Positions 35,003-44,770 are shown, numbered from the stretch's first letter. The stretch: DNA of 45,532 bases from Palleronia rufa (GCF_000743715.1 NZ_JQEY01000022.1:1-45532), one strand, 5' to 3'. Translations and numbers: made by a program. Notes: generated by a model not told the origin, from the sequence alone.

Positions 35003-36418
35003 TTACCTTCCCGCCAGGACCCAGGTGTCCTTGACGCCCCCGCCCTGGCTAGAGTTCACCACCAGCGACCCTTCGGTCAGCGCCACCCGCGTCAGACCGC
35101 CGGGGACCAGATTGATCTCCTTGCCGACCAGGCAGTAGGGCCGCAGATCCACGTGGCGCGGCGCGAAGCCCTCGTCCACGAAGGTCGGGCAGGTGGACAG
35201 GGCCAGCGTCGGCTGGGCGATGTAGTTGTGCGGGTTCTCTTCGATCTTGGTGCGGAAGAACGCGATCTCGTCCCTGGTGGATTTCGGCCCCACCAGCATC
35301 CCGTACCCGCCGGAGCCGTGGACCTCCTTGACCACCAGATCGGCCAGGTTCTCCAGCACGTATTTGCACTCGTCGTCCCTGGCGCATTGCCAGGTCGGGA
35401 CGTTCTTCAGGATCGGCTCCTCGCCCAGATAGAACCGCACCATCTCCGGCACGTAGGTATAGATCGCCTTGTCGTCGGCCACGCCCGCCCCGGGGGCCGA
35501 GCAGATCGTCACCCCGCCGGAGCGGTAGACGTTCATCAGCCCCGGCACGCCCAGCATCGAATCGGGCCGGAAGCACAGCGGGTCGATGAACCCGTCGTCG
35601 AGCCGGCGGTAGATCACGTCCACGCGCCTGGGTCCCTCGGTGGTGCGCATCCAGCAGAAATCGCCCTCCACGAACAGGTCGGAGCCTTCGACCAGCTCCA
35701 CCCCCATCATGTCGGCAAGGAACGAATGCTCGTAATAGGCGGAGTTGAAATGCCCCGGAGTCAGGATCACCACCCTCGGCTCTCCCTCGCATTTCTTCGG
35801 CGCCACGCTGTCGAACGTGCGCTTGAGCAATGCAGGGTATGTCTCGACCGGCGCAATGCGGTTCTCGTGGAAGAGCTGGGGGAACATCCGCATCATGATC
35901 TCGCGGTTCTCCAGCATGTAAGAGACCCCCGACGGCGTGCGGCAGTTGTCCTCCAGCACGAAGAAGTCGTCCGGCCCCGTGCGTACCAGGTCGATGCCGA
36001 CGATATGCGAAAAGATCCCCTGCGGCGGCAGGAACCCGGTCGCCGCGATCTCGTAGGCGTCGTTGCGATACACCAGATGGCCGGGGATGCGGCCGGCGCG
36101 GATCATCTCTCCGCGGTCGTAGACGTCGGCCAGAAAGCAGTTGAGCGCCCGCGCGCGCTGTTTGATGCCGCGCTCCAGCCGGTCCCACTCGTCGGCGGCG
36201 AAGATGCGGGGAAACATGTCGAACGGGATCAGCCGGTCCGGGCTGCCGCCCTCACCGTAGACCGCGAAGGTGATGCCGATGCGCCGGAACAGCCTCTCGG
36301 CCTCGGATTGCTTCATGCCCCGCAGGTCGACGGGCATGTCGCTGGCCCAGCCCTCGATCCCCTTGTAGGGCGGCCGCACCTCGCCTCCCTGGTACATCTC
36401 GTTGAAATACTCCGGCAT
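35003..36418 (-). CDS. Circularly permuted type 2 ATP-grasp protein (DUF404/DUF407)
   Basis: A 471-residue protein from the ATG at 36418 (MPEYFNEMYQGGEVRPPYKG); an in-frame ATG at 36454 would add 12 residues. Family blocks are clear: RLIPFDMFPRIFAADEWDRL, GIKQRARALNCFLADVYDRG, DDFFVLEDNCRTPSGVSYML, VLENLADLVVKEVHGSGGYG with the ATP-binding Lys, and IAQPTLALSTCPTFVDEGFA. It is a predicted peptide-bond-forming ligase of unknown substrate. It leads the three-gene unit with the alpha-E and transglutaminase genes. Confidence 0.94.
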   Translation of the reverse strand: MPEYFNEMYQGGEVRPPYKGIEGWASDMPVDLRGMKQSEAERLFRRIGITFAVYGEGGSPDRLIPFDMFPRIFAADEWDRLERGIKQRARALNCFLADVYDRGEMIRAGRIPGHLVYRNDAYEIAATGFLPPQGIFSHIVGIDLVRTGPDDFFVLEDNCRTPSGVSYMLENREIMMRMFPQLFHENRIAPVETYPALLKRTFDSVAPKKCEGEPRVVILTPGHFNSAYYEHSFLADMMGVELVEGSDLFVEGDFCWMRTTEGPRRVDVIYRRLDDGFIDPLCFRPDSMLGVPGLMNVYRSGGVTICSAPGAGVADDKAIYTYVPEMVRFYLGEEPILKNVPTWQCARDDECKYVLENLADLVVKEVHGSGGYGMLVGPKSTRDEIAFFRTKIEENPHNYIAQPTLALSTCPTFVDEGFAPRHVDLRPYCLVGKEINLVPGGLTRVALTEGSLVVNSSQGGGVKDTWVLAGR

Positions 36419-36594
36419 CTTCGGCCTGTCCCGTCCCTGTTGGCTGCTCCCCATCCTAGACCGGGAGACCGTGAGCGCAACCGCAGCGCCTCTGTCGGCC
36501 GCGGTGCCGCTGGGACACGGACCGGTTTTTACCGAACATTAAGCCGCGCGCCCTAGGATCGGGCACAGCCAACCCACGAAAGGACCCACGGGGG

Positions 36595-37023
36595 ATGCGA
36601 CAGATCCTTTACACAAGCCGCGCATCCGAAGGCGACGCCGGCACCCACCTGCCCGACATCCTGTTTTGCTCGCGGCGCAACAATCCCGAACTCGGCGTGA
36701 CCGGCATCCTTCTGGTCCATGGCGATCACTTCCTGCAATTGCTTGAGGGCGATCCGGAGCAGCTCGATTTCGTCGTCGACACCATCGCCGGGGATCCGCG
36801 CCATTGCGACATGCGCGTGATCCTGGACCGGACGGTGGCGCGGCCGTCCTTCCCGCACTGGTCCATGGCCGCCCTGCCCGCCGGCGACGGGGCAGAGGAC
36901 GCGACCGTGCAGGCCCGCGACTTCGTCGCCCGCTCGCTGGATCCCGACGGCATCGCCGGTGAGGCGCTGGTTGAGGATCTGGCGGCCCTGCGCGCCCGGC
37001 TGAAGGCGGACGCGGTGGCCTGA
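36595..37023 (+). CDS. BLUF-domain blue-light sensor
   Basis: A 142-residue protein starting MRQILYTSRASEGDAGTHLP, with the complete flavin site of a BLUF domain: Tyr6, Asn30, Gln48 (FLQLLEG), Trp89 and Met91 (HWSM). By spacing these match Tyr21, Asn45, Gln63, Trp104 and Met106 of AppA. The remaining ~45 residues are helical (ATVQARDFVARSLDPDGIAG and after) with no output domain, so it is a short BLUF protein acting through a partner. It is divergent from the ATP-grasp gene across 176 bases. Confidence 0.93.
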   Translation: MRQILYTSRASEGDAGTHLPDILFCSRRNNPELGVTGILLVHGDHFLQLLEGDPEQLDFVVDTIAGDPRHCDMRVILDRTVARPSFPHWSMAALPAGDGAEDATVQARDFVARSLDPDGIAGEALVEDLAALRARLKADAVA

Positions 37024-37144
37024 ACCGCCCTGGGCGTCGCGCGCGGCAGACCCGCCGGGCGACGGCCGGCACGCGGCGGGGGACCGCCCCCGCCCGGCCC
37101 GCCGGTGCCGGGCGTCGGCGTCCGACCCGCGTCCGCCGTCCGCC

Positions 37145-37192
37145 CCGCCTCCGTCTGTCCCCGCCTCCGTCAGTCCCCGCCTCCGTCAGTCC
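37145..37192 (+). repeat. 16-bp tandem repeat, three copies
   Basis: The unit CCGCCTCCGTCAGTCC occurs three times end to end (37145, 37161, 37177). The first copy has TGT in place of AGT after CCGTC. The array lies in non-coding DNA. Confidence 0.9.
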
Positions 37193-37229
37193 CCCCCTTC
37201 CGGGACCCGCCTTTCGCGCCCCATCTCTC

Positions 37230-37268
37230 GGCCCCGTTTCTTGGCCCCATTTCTTGGCCCCATTTCTT
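37230..37268 (+). repeat. 13-bp tandem repeat, three copies
   Basis: The unit GGCCCCATTTCTT occurs at 37230, 37243 and 37256; the first copy has G for A. A worn copy (GCGCCCCATCTCTC) precedes the array from 37217. It starts 37 bases after the 16-bp array. Confidence 0.9.
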
Positions 37269-37415
37269 GGCGCCGTCGCTCGGCCCCGGATCGCACGACG
37301 CCGCACGCACGCGACGGCGGGTCCTTCGGCCGTCGCCACGCCCGCCGGTCCGGCGACGGGCGCGCGGCGCCGTGTCCGCCTGTCCGCCCGGCGGGCCGGC
37401 CCTATCTCGCCCCCC

Positions 37416-38435
37416 ATGACAGAGCCGGTCCTCACCTTCACCGACCGCGGCATCTATTGCCCGGCCGCCGATGTGTTCATCGACCCCTGGCGCCCCGTGG
37501 ACCGGGCGCTCATCACCCATGGCCATGCCGACCACGCCCGCGACGGAATGGGCCGGTATCTGGCCACCGATGCCGCCGCGCCCGTCATGCGCCACCGCCT
37601 GGGCGCCATCGACCTGCAGACCGTCGCCTATGGCGAAAGGCTGCGGATCGGGTCGGCGGATATCTCGTTCCATCCCGCCGGACATGTCCCCGGCTCGGCG
37701 CAGATCCGGGTGGAGGTCGGCGGAGAGGTCTGGGTGGTATCCGGCGACTACAAGACAGAGGATGACGGCCTGTCCGAACCCTTCGCGCCGGTCCGCTGCC
37801 ATGCGTTCATCACCGAATGCACCTTCGGACTGCCGGTGTTCCGCTGGGACGCGCAGACCGACGTGGCCCGGCAGATCGACGACTGGTGGCGCGCCAATGC
37901 GGCACAGGGCCGGGCGACGATCCTCGGGGCCTACGCGCTCGGCAAGGCGCAGCGGCTGCTGTCGGCCATCGACGCCTCCATCGGCCCGATCCTGACCCAC
38001 GGCGCGGTCGAGAACACCAATGAGGTCCTGCGCGCCCAGGGCCTTCCCCTGCCCGACACGGTCCGCGTCACACCGCAGACCGACCCCAAGGCCTATCCCG
38101 GCGCGCTGGTCCTTGCCACGCCCTCCGCGCTGGGCACGTCCTGGGCGCGCCGCTTCGGTGCCGCCTCCACCGGGTTCGCCAGCGGATGGATGGCGCTGCG
38201 GGGCGTGCGCCGCCGCCGCGCCGCCGACCGCGGGTTCGTGCTGTCCGACCATGCCGACTGGGCCGGGCTCAACACCGCGATTGCAGAGACCGGCGCCAGC
38301 CGCATCTTCGCCACCCACGGCTACACGTCGATCTTCCGCCGCTGGCTGGAGAGCCAGGGCTACGACGCCGCCGTGGTCGAGACCGCCTATGAGGGCGAAA
38401 GCATCGATGACGACGGTGCGGGAACCGGTGAATGA
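37416..38435 (+). CDS. Ligase-associated DNA exonuclease (metallo-beta-lactamase fold)
   Basis: A 339-residue protein from the ATG at 37416 (MTEPVLTFTDRGIYCPAADV). The metal site THGHADHARDG (His35, His37, Asp39, His40), HPAGHVPGSAQI, SGDYKTEDDGLSEPF and the beta-CASP part with ATHG near the end are as in the exonuclease paired with an ATP-dependent ligase. Longer starts only add Arg-rich sequence. The ligase gene follows after 61 bases, so the two form the known bacterial repair pair for DNA damage such as interstrand crosslinks. Confidence 0.93.
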   Translation: MTEPVLTFTDRGIYCPAADVFIDPWRPVDRALITHGHADHARDGMGRYLATDAAAPVMRHRLGAIDLQTVAYGERLRIGSADISFHPAGHVPGSAQIRVEVGGEVWVVSGDYKTEDDGLSEPFAPVRCHAFITECTFGLPVFRWDAQTDVARQIDDWWRANAAQGRATILGAYALGKAQRLLSAIDASIGPILTHGAVENTNEVLRAQGLPLPDTVRVTPQTDPKAYPGALVLATPSALGTSWARRFGAASTGFASGWMALRGVRRRRAADRGFVLSDHADWAGLNTAIAETGASRIFATHGYTSIFRRWLESQGYDAAVVETAYEGESIDDDGAGTGE

Positions 38436-38496
38436 TGCGTTCGCACCCTCCTACAAAACTCCGACGGATCTCCGACGCGATTCAGACAGGTGTCGG

Positions 38497-40092
38497 ATGA
38501 GGCTTTTCACCGCGCTTTTCACCCGGCTCGACCAGACCACCAGGACCAACGCCAAGGTCGATGCCCTGGCCGGCTATTTCGCCGACGCGCCGGAAACCGA
38601 CCGCCTGTGGACCATCGCGCTGCTGTCCGGCCGCCGTCCGAAACGTGCGGTCACCGCCAACCTGTTGCGGGAATGGGCCGCCGAACGCGCCGCCATCCCC
38701 TTGTGGTTGTTCGAGGAATCCTATCCGATCGTCGGCGATCTCGCCGAAACCATCGCCCTGGTCCTGCCCGACGCGACCCGTGCCTCCGACCACAGTCTGA
38801 CCCACTGGATCACCACAATCCGCGCCCTCGCCCCCCGCGACGAGGCCGACAAGCGCGCCGCGATCCTGGATGCCTGGGACCAGCTCGACGCCAGGGAACG
38901 CTTCGTTTTCAACAAGTTGCTGACCGGCGGCTTCCGGATGGGCGTCTCGCAAAAGCTCATGACCCGCGCCCTCTCCCGCGCGACCGGCATCGAAGAGGCC
39001 GACCTCGCCCACCGCCTGATGGGCGACTGGACGCCGGAGACGACCAGTTTCGACGCGCTGATCCGCGCCCATGACCCGTCCGTGGACCTGTCGCGCCCCT
39101 ACCCGTTCTACCTTGCCTATCAACTGGATGAGGGACCATCCTCACTCGACGCGCCGCCCGGCGACTGGGCGGCGGAGCGCAAGTGGGACGGCATCCGCGG
39201 ACAGCTGGTCCTGCGCGGCGGCGCGCATTTCCTCTGGTCCCGCGGCGAAGAGCTGATGACCGACCGCTTCCCGGAGTTCGCCCGACTGGTCGATTTCGTC
39301 CCCGCCGGCACCGTCATCGACGGCGAGATCCTGGCCTGGCGCGACGAATTTCCCCTGTCCTTCAACGCCTTGCAGAAACGGATCGGCCGCAAGACGGTGC
39401 CGAAGGCGCTCCTCAGGGACGCGCCGGTCATCCTCTACGCCTACGACCTGCTGGAATGGCAGGGCGCAGATATCCGTGACCGGCCCTTCGCCGAACGCCG
39501 CACGCTGCTCGACGCGCTGGTCGCATCCGTGCCGCCGGAGGCCCCGCTCCGCGTCTCGCCCCTCTTGGCGTTCGACACCTGGGACAGGCTCGCCGACATC
39601 CGTGAGGGCAGCCGCGATTTCGCCTCGGAAGGCATCATGCTGAAACGGAAATCCGCCCCCTATCGTGCCGGGCGAAAACGCGGCGACTGGTGGAAATGGA
39701 AGGTCGATCCGCTGACCATCGACGCGGTGATGATCTATGCCCAGCAGGGCCACGGCCGCCGCGCCAACCTGTTCACCGACTTCACCTTCGCCGTGCGCGA
39801 CGGCGATGCGCTGGTGCCCTTCACCAAGGCCTATTCAGGCCTGACCGACGCCGAGTTCCGCAAGATCACCGCCTGGGTCCGCCGCAACACGCTGGAACGC
39901 TACGGACCCGTCCGCGCGGTCAAACCGCACCATGTGTTCGAGATCGCCTTCGAGGGGATCCAGGAAAGCCCCCGCCACAAGTCCGGCGTCGCCCTGCGGT
40001 TTCCGCGCATGGCCCGCTGGCGCCACGACAAGCCCGTGGCGGAGGCCAATACGCTCGACGACCTCAGGCGGATGCTCGCCGCCTACGGCTGA
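38497..40092 (+). CDS. ATP-dependent DNA ligase (cisplatin-damage-response type)
   Basis: A 531-residue protein from the ATG at 38497 (MRLFTALFTRLDQTTRTNAK). The N-terminal ~190 residues are the helical DNA-binding domain (GGFRMGVSQKLMTRALS). The nucleotidyl-transferase core begins at motif I, ERKWDGIRGQ with catalytic Lys229, and continues VIDGEILAW (motif III/IIIa), EGIMLKRKSAPY (IV) and DWWKWKVDPL (V). A C-terminal OB-fold domain completes it. It seals nicks in DNA repair with the exonuclease encoded before it. It is complete and of usual length. Confidence 0.95.
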   Translation: MRLFTALFTRLDQTTRTNAKVDALAGYFADAPETDRLWTIALLSGRRPKRAVTANLLREWAAERAAIPLWLFEESYPIVGDLAETIALVLPDATRASDHSLTHWITTIRALAPRDEADKRAAILDAWDQLDARERFVFNKLLTGGFRMGVSQKLMTRALSRATGIEEADLAHRLMGDWTPETTSFDALIRAHDPSVDLSRPYPFYLAYQLDEGPSSLDAPPGDWAAERKWDGIRGQLVLRGGAHFLWSRGEELMTDRFPEFARLVDFVPAGTVIDGEILAWRDEFPLSFNALQKRIGRKTVPKALLRDAPVILYAYDLLEWQGADIRDRPFAERRTLLDALVASVPPEAPLRVSPLLAFDTWDRLADIREGSRDFASEGIMLKRKSAPYRAGRKRGDWWKWKVDPLTIDAVMIYAQQGHGRRANLFTDFTFAVRDGDALVPFTKAYSGLTDAEFRKITAWVRRNTLERYGPVRAVKPHHVFEIAFEGIQESPRHKSGVALRFPRMARWRHDKPVAEANTLDDLRRMLAAYG

Positions 40093-40149
40093 CCCTTGGC
40101 GGAGCCGCGGCCAAGCCATATGTGCGAGACGAAAGCTTGAGGAGAGACC

Positions 40150-41937
40150 ATGCTCGACGCCCAGACCCGCGACCTCGGAGACCTTCCCGAATGGGATCTG
40201 ACCGACCTCTACGCCGCCCCGGACGCCCCGGAGGTCGAGCGCGATCTGACTTGGCTTGAGGGTGAATGCGCGTCCTTTGCGGCGGAGGTGGAGGGCCGGC
40301 TCGCGGACTTCTCCGCCGCGGAAATGCTGCAGGTCGTCCACCGCTACGAACAGATCGACGCCGCTGCCGGGCGCATCATGTCCTACGCGGGCCTGCGCTA
40401 CTACCAGCAGACCACCGACCCGGATCGCGCCGCCTTCCTGTCCGACTGCCAGGACAGGATCACGACCTATACGGCACCGCTGGTGTTCTTCACCCTTGAG
40501 GTCAACCGCATCGACGAGGCCACCGTCGATGGCTGGTTTTCGGACGGCACAGAGCTTTCCCGCTACCGCCCGGTCTTCGAGCGGATGCGCAAGATGCGGC
40601 CTTACCAGCTGTCCGACGAGTTGGAGAAATTTCTCCATGACCAGTCGGTTGTCGGCGCGACCGCATGGAACAAGCTGTTCGATGAGACGATCTCGGGCCT
40701 CGAATTCACCGTGGACGGTGAGGTCATGGGGATCGAGGCGACGCTCAACCTGCTTTCGGAGCAGGACCGCGCGAAGCGCGAGGCCGCGGCGCGGGAGCTG
40801 GGGCGCGTGTTCTCGGCCAATGTCCGCACCTTCGCCCGCGTCCACAACACCCTGACCAAGGAAAAGGAGGTCGAGGACCGCTGGCGCACCCTGCCCACGC
40901 CCCAGACCGGACGGCACCTGGCCAACGACGTGGAGCCAGAGGTGGTCGAGGCGCTGCGCAACGCGGTCGTCGCCGCCTATCCGCGCCTCAGCCACCGCTA
41001 CTATGAGCTCAAGCGCAAGTGGCTGGGACTGGACCGGATGCAGGTCTGGGACCGCAACGCGCCGCTGCCGATGGAGAACGATCGCATCGTCGGTTGGGAC
41101 GAGGCGCGCAAAACGGTGATGGACGCCTATGCCGATTTCTCACCGGATCTGGCCAGGCTGGCAGAGCCGTTTTTCGAGCGCGGCTGGATCGACGCCCCCG
41201 TGAAGCCCGGCAAGGCGCCGGGGGCCTTCGCCCATCCCACCGTGACCGACGCGCATCCCTATATCATGCTGAACTATCTTGGAAAACCACGCGACGTCAT
41301 GACCCTTGCGCATGAGCTGGGGCACGGCGTCCATCAGCGGCTGGCGGCACCCCAGGGGGAGCTCTTGGCCAATACGCCCCTGACCCTTGCCGAGACGGCC
41401 AGTGTGTTCGGTGAGATGCTGACCTTCCGCAAACTTCTGGCCGGCGCCAAAACCCAGGCCGAGCGCAAGGTGCTGCTGGCCGGCAAGGTCGAGGACATGA
41501 TCAATACCGTCGTCCGGCAGATCGCCTTCTACGACTTCGAATGCAAGCTTCACGCCGCGCGCCGCGAAGGCGAGCTGACGCCCGACGAGATCGGCGCGCT
41601 CTGGATGAGCGTACAGGGCGAAAGCCTTGGCCCGGCGTTCGACTTCATGGACGACTACCAGGTGTTCTGGACCTATGTGCCGCATTTCGTCCATTCGCCC
41701 TTCTACGTTTACGCCTATGCGTTCGGGGACGGGCTGGTGAACGCGCTCTACGCCGCCTATGAGGACGGAGCGCCCGGCTTTCAGGAGACGTATTTCGATA
41801 TGCTCAGGGCGGGCGGCTCGAAGCACCATTCCGACCTGCTCGAACCGTTCGGACTGGACGCCACCGACCCGGCCTTCTGGGACAAGGGCCTGTCGATGAT
41901 CGAGGGCATGATCGACGAACTGGAGACGATGGGCTGA
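40150..41937 (+). CDS. pepF: M3-family oligoendopeptidase F
   Basis: A 595-residue protein with ribosome site GAGGAGAGACC. The zinc site HELGHGVH (His388, Glu389, His392) with the third ligand in LAETASVFGEM is complete, and YFRINA-type sequence is absent, which separates it from SufB-like frames. The N-terminal helical part (MLQVVHRYEQIDAAAGRIMS) and the C-terminal HFVHSPFYVYAYAFGDGLVN are typical of PepF/M3B enzymes. It cuts short peptides in the cytoplasm. It is 57 bases after the ligase gene on the same strand. Confidence 0.95.
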   Translation: MLDAQTRDLGDLPEWDLTDLYAAPDAPEVERDLTWLEGECASFAAEVEGRLADFSAAEMLQVVHRYEQIDAAAGRIMSYAGLRYYQQTTDPDRAAFLSDCQDRITTYTAPLVFFTLEVNRIDEATVDGWFSDGTELSRYRPVFERMRKMRPYQLSDELEKFLHDQSVVGATAWNKLFDETISGLEFTVDGEVMGIEATLNLLSEQDRAKREAAARELGRVFSANVRTFARVHNTLTKEKEVEDRWRTLPTPQTGRHLANDVEPEVVEALRNAVVAAYPRLSHRYYELKRKWLGLDRMQVWDRNAPLPMENDRIVGWDEARKTVMDAYADFSPDLARLAEPFFERGWIDAPVKPGKAPGAFAHPTVTDAHPYIMLNYLGKPRDVMTLAHELGHGVHQRLAAPQGELLANTPLTLAETASVFGEMLTFRKLLAGAKTQAERKVLLAGKVEDMINTVVRQIAFYDFECKLHAARREGELTPDEIGALWMSVQGESLGPAFDFMDDYQVFWTYVPHFVHSPFYVYAYAFGDGLVNALYAAYEDGAPGFQETYFDMLRAGGSKHHSDLLEPFGLDATDPAFWDKGLSMIEGMIDELETMG

Positions 41938-41944
41938 CGCGGCA

Positions 41945-42910
41945 TCAGGCGCCTCCGGAGGCCAGGGCCATGTCGATCATCCGCTGGGTGCCGCGCGCCT
42001 GCTCCAGAGTCCAGGGGTAGGCCTGGCCGGTCCGGGCGCTGCGGCAGAACGCCTCGACCTGGAGGACGTACTGATCCGCGGCCGGCCAGCGCTCCACCTG
42101 CCGGACGTCGCGCCGGGTTTCCAGGACCAGTTCGGCCTGATCGAAAGCCCCCGGGTTGAATGGCGCGGTCAGTTCCATCACGCCGTCCTCGCCGTGAAAG
42201 GTCACCCTCTGGCGCGCGGCCATGCGGGTCGAGACGATCCCGTGATAAGAGAACCCCGGAAAGACGGCGTTGACCTCTGCAAAGGTATCGAAGTCGTGCT
42301 GCATTCTGAGCGTGGCTGTCAGGCGTTCGGGTTCCTCCCCCGTGGCGAACCGCACCGATCCGAACGCATAGACGCCGATGTCGCGCAGTCCGCCTCCGCC
42401 CATGGCCGGCATGTTGCGGATATTGTCGGGATCGGGGTTGTTGAAGGTGAACACGGCCTCGACGTGTCGCAGCCGGCCCAGCTGCGCGGTCCGCAGCACC
42501 TCCCGCGCACGGCGCCACTGGGGATGGTGGACGATCATATAGGCTTCGGCGGCCAGACGCCCGGTGCGGTCGCGCGCCTCGATCATGGTGTCGAAATCGG
42601 TATCCTGCAGTGCGATGGGTTTTTCGCACAGCACGTGCTTGCCTGCGTTCAGGCCCTTCAGCACCCACTCTGCATGCAGATGATTGGGAAGCGGCACATA
42701 GATCGCGTCGATGTCGTCGGTCAGAAGCGCATCGTACTCAGCCTCGACCCGGAGATCGGGGATAGCGGCGCAGAACGGCGCGGCCTTGGACGGATCGCGC
42801 GTGGCCAGCGCCACGACGCGCGCACCCCGCGCGGCATGGATCGCCGGTGCCATGGTCTTTCGCGCGAAAGAAGACGCGCCTGCGATCCCCCAGCGAAGCG
42901 TTTCATTCAT
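41945..42910 (-). CDS. Gfo/Idh/MocA-family oxidoreductase
   Basis: A 321-residue protein from the ATG at 42910 (MNETLRWGIAGASSFARKTM). The NAD(P) site is WGIAGASSFA, and the family motif CEKPIALQ holds the catalytic Lys. IYVPLPNHLHAEW and GGGLRDIGVYAFG carry the substrate-side residues. Enzymes of this family oxidise or reduce sugars and related polyols; the substrate cannot be told. It converges on pepF with seven bases between the stops. Upstream DNA to 43194 shows no gene. Confidence 0.93.
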   Translation of the reverse strand: MNETLRWGIAGASSFARKTMAPAIHAARGARVVALATRDPSKAAPFCAAIPDLRVEAEYDALLTDDIDAIYVPLPNHLHAEWVLKGLNAGKHVLCEKPIALQDTDFDTMIEARDRTGRLAAEAYMIVHHPQWRRAREVLRTAQLGRLRHVEAVFTFNNPDPDNIRNMPAMGGGGLRDIGVYAFGSVRFATGEEPERLTATLRMQHDFDTFAEVNAVFPGFSYHGIVSTRMAARQRVTFHGEDGVMELTAPFNPGAFDQAELVLETRRDVRQVERWPAADQYVLQVEAFCRSARTGQAYPWTLEQARGTQRMIDMALASGGA

Positions 42911-43194
42911 GATCCCGGCCTTTCCATCGTCGGTTGCCGCACCGGCGTAGCGCAAGCGCGCCGCCACGGCGAGACGCCATCCCGAAATGAGCCCCGGCGC
43001 GGTGCCGACGCAATCGCCGCGGTGAAACCTCGCGGGCAGACCGGCAACCTTCCGACTGTTTATCGCCTGGGGCCGGTAAAGCACCCGCCTCATCGGGATC
43101 GGTGGCTTCGAACTTGCGAGGATCGAGATCTGGCGTTCCCCCGGTTCCGTGGAGACACATCGGCTTTCATCGGACGGTGTCCCCATGCCGAGGA

Positions 43195-43440
43195 CGGGGA
43201 ACCCGTAGCCTGCGGACTTCAGGGACCGGATCGTCGCGCTGGCGCGATCGGGGCGCTGCGTCGAGAGCTTGGCGCGGGAGTTCGAACCCTGTGCCGCGAC
43301 GATCGCCGGCTGGATCCGGCAGCCCGGGGCCGGGGATGACGGCCCCACCAGTCTGGAACGCGAGGAGCTGGCCCGCCTGCGAAGGAACACCGTCGGCTTC
43401 GCATGGAGCGCGACACCCTCTCGAAGGGTCGTTTATTGAC
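43195..43440 (+). pseudogene. Element H transposase OrfA remnant
   Basis: ATG at 43195 gives MPRTGNP and then a TAG; the frame goes on DFRDRIVALARSGRCVESLA then REFEPCAATIAGWIRQPGAG and TSLEREELARLRRN. This is the helix-turn-helix and zipper start of an IS3-family OrfA (HTH_Tnp_1). The nonsense codon near the start and the loss of the zipper make it dead. Confidence 0.75.
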
Positions 43441-43521
43441 GGCGCCATCGGTCCGGACCCAGTGGACGGCGCCTGGTTTGCACGTAACGAGCGCGGCGCG
43501 TCGAGGTCTTCGAATTCACGA

Positions 43522-43800
43522 CCGTGAACCGGGCCGTGCATCCCGTGCAACCGATGGCGAGGGTCATGGGCGTGTCGCGCAGCGGCGTCCATCGCTGGCA
43601 GCGCCGCGCGCCGTCCACGCGGTCAGTCGCCGATGCGGCGCCGAGCGAGCGGCTTGCCGAGATCCACTGCACATCCAAGTACCTGCGGCGCGCCGAGGAT
43701 CCCCGCCGAACTGGCCGATGGCATCAATGTCGGTGGCAGAGAGCGTCCGATCTTCTGTGTATGAGCGATCCGGTCCATGCTTCGCCGACAGGACGCATGA
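43522..43800 (+). pseudogene. Element H transposase OrfB, N-terminal remnant
   Basis: The frame TTVNRAVHPVQPMARVMGVS then RSGVHRWQRRAPSTRSVADA and ERLAEIHCTSK is the start of an IS3-family OrfB. The expected YGAPRVHAEL-like block is garbled (RAEDPRRTGRWHQC), showing small insertions or losses. The remnant stops where the IS256-family sequence starts at 43801. Its continuation is at 44842. Confidence 0.7.
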
Positions 43801-44770
43801 ATGACGATCTCCAGGGAAATACGGGACGACCATCTGAAGGGCGTTGATTGCCCCGAGGGGTTTTTCGGCGACACCGGGCTGATGAAAGCACTCGAAATCC
43901 GTCTGACAAAACGGATGCGGGGGGTGGAGCCGACCGCGCATCCGGGCGATGGAGAGGGTAAGCGAGCCCCGCCCGGTCAGGCCAATCGCCGAAACGGCAG
44001 GAGAAGCAAGGTGCTGAAAGGCCGGAACGGTGGACTGCCGGTGGCGGTGCCGCGGGACCGCGACAACAGCTTCGAGCCGGAGCCGGTCAGCAAGGGCCAG
44101 ACCCGCATCGACGGCGTGGATGACAGGATCGTCGGGCTCTATGCCGCCGGGCTGACGGTCCGGGACATCCAGGCGTGTCCGCTGGATTTCTACGGTCTGA
44201 AGGTCTCGCCCGGCCCGATCAGCCGCCTCACCGAGACAGTGCCGCGGGACCGGGAATGGCCAAGCCGGGCGCCGGGCCGGATGGATCCCATCGTCATGTT
44301 CGACGCGCTGCGGGACATCCCGATTGCCGCGGTGGACGGCCCCAAGAATTTCCCGGAGCGATCGCCGCCGCCTTTCCCGAGCCTATCGTCCAGACCTGCA
44401 TCGTGCATCCGGTCCTTGCCTGAACTTCCGCTCATGCAAGGACCGCAAGGACGTGGCCGCCGCCGAGATCGACGATTCCGAAGAAAACGGGCCGGGACAT
44501 ATGCCTCCATCGCCCCGGCCTAGCGTCGGGCGTGGCAAGAGGTGATCCCGTTCTCCGCCTTCGATCCGGCGATTCGAAAAATCATCCACACCACGAATGC
44601 CATCGAGAGCCCCAACCGGGCGATCCGAAGACCCAGACGCGCGGTTCATTCCCCGCCGATGGGACCGCCACGAAACCGATCGACCTCGCCATCCGCACCT
44701 TCGAAAACGATGGCAGACATGCCAGGGAACGGTTCGCGGCTCGCAACCGGTTCGCCAGAATATCCGGCGC
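43801..44770 (+). pseudogene. IS256-family transposase, decayed with an internal deletion
   Basis: Starting at ATG 43801 the frame gives GLMKALEIRLTKRM, QANRRNGRRSKVLKG, LPVAVPRDRD, KGQTRIDGVDDRIVGLYAAG then LTVRDIQA, and PIVMFDALR, all IS256 (Mutator-like) wording. After DALR about 90 codons are missing, and DIPIAAVDGPKNFPE follows directly. Frame changes then give IAAAFPEPIVQTCIVH, DRKDVAA, RAWQEVIPFSAFDPAIRKII and TTNAIESPNRAIR. A stop also stands after YASIAPA. At least three lesions are present. The remnant sits inside the element H orfB. Confidence 0.85.

Larger units (their letters stand above)
37024..37415. other. Non-coding gap with two tandem repeats
   Basis: 392 bases between the BLUF gene and the exonuclease gene, with no supported gene. 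It contains two separate short tandem repeat arrays, listed next, and otherwise very GC-rich, low-complexity DNA. Confidence 0.6.

Noticed and set aside
33087-35138. A 683-residue open frame on the plus strand
   Set aside because: It is antisense to the transglutaminase and alpha-E genes and is Arg/Pro/Gly-rich without any domain.
37145-37268. Plasmid iterons or an origin of replication
   Set aside because: The units are 16 and 13 bp in two different short arrays, with no rep gene, AT-rich region or DnaA boxes near them.
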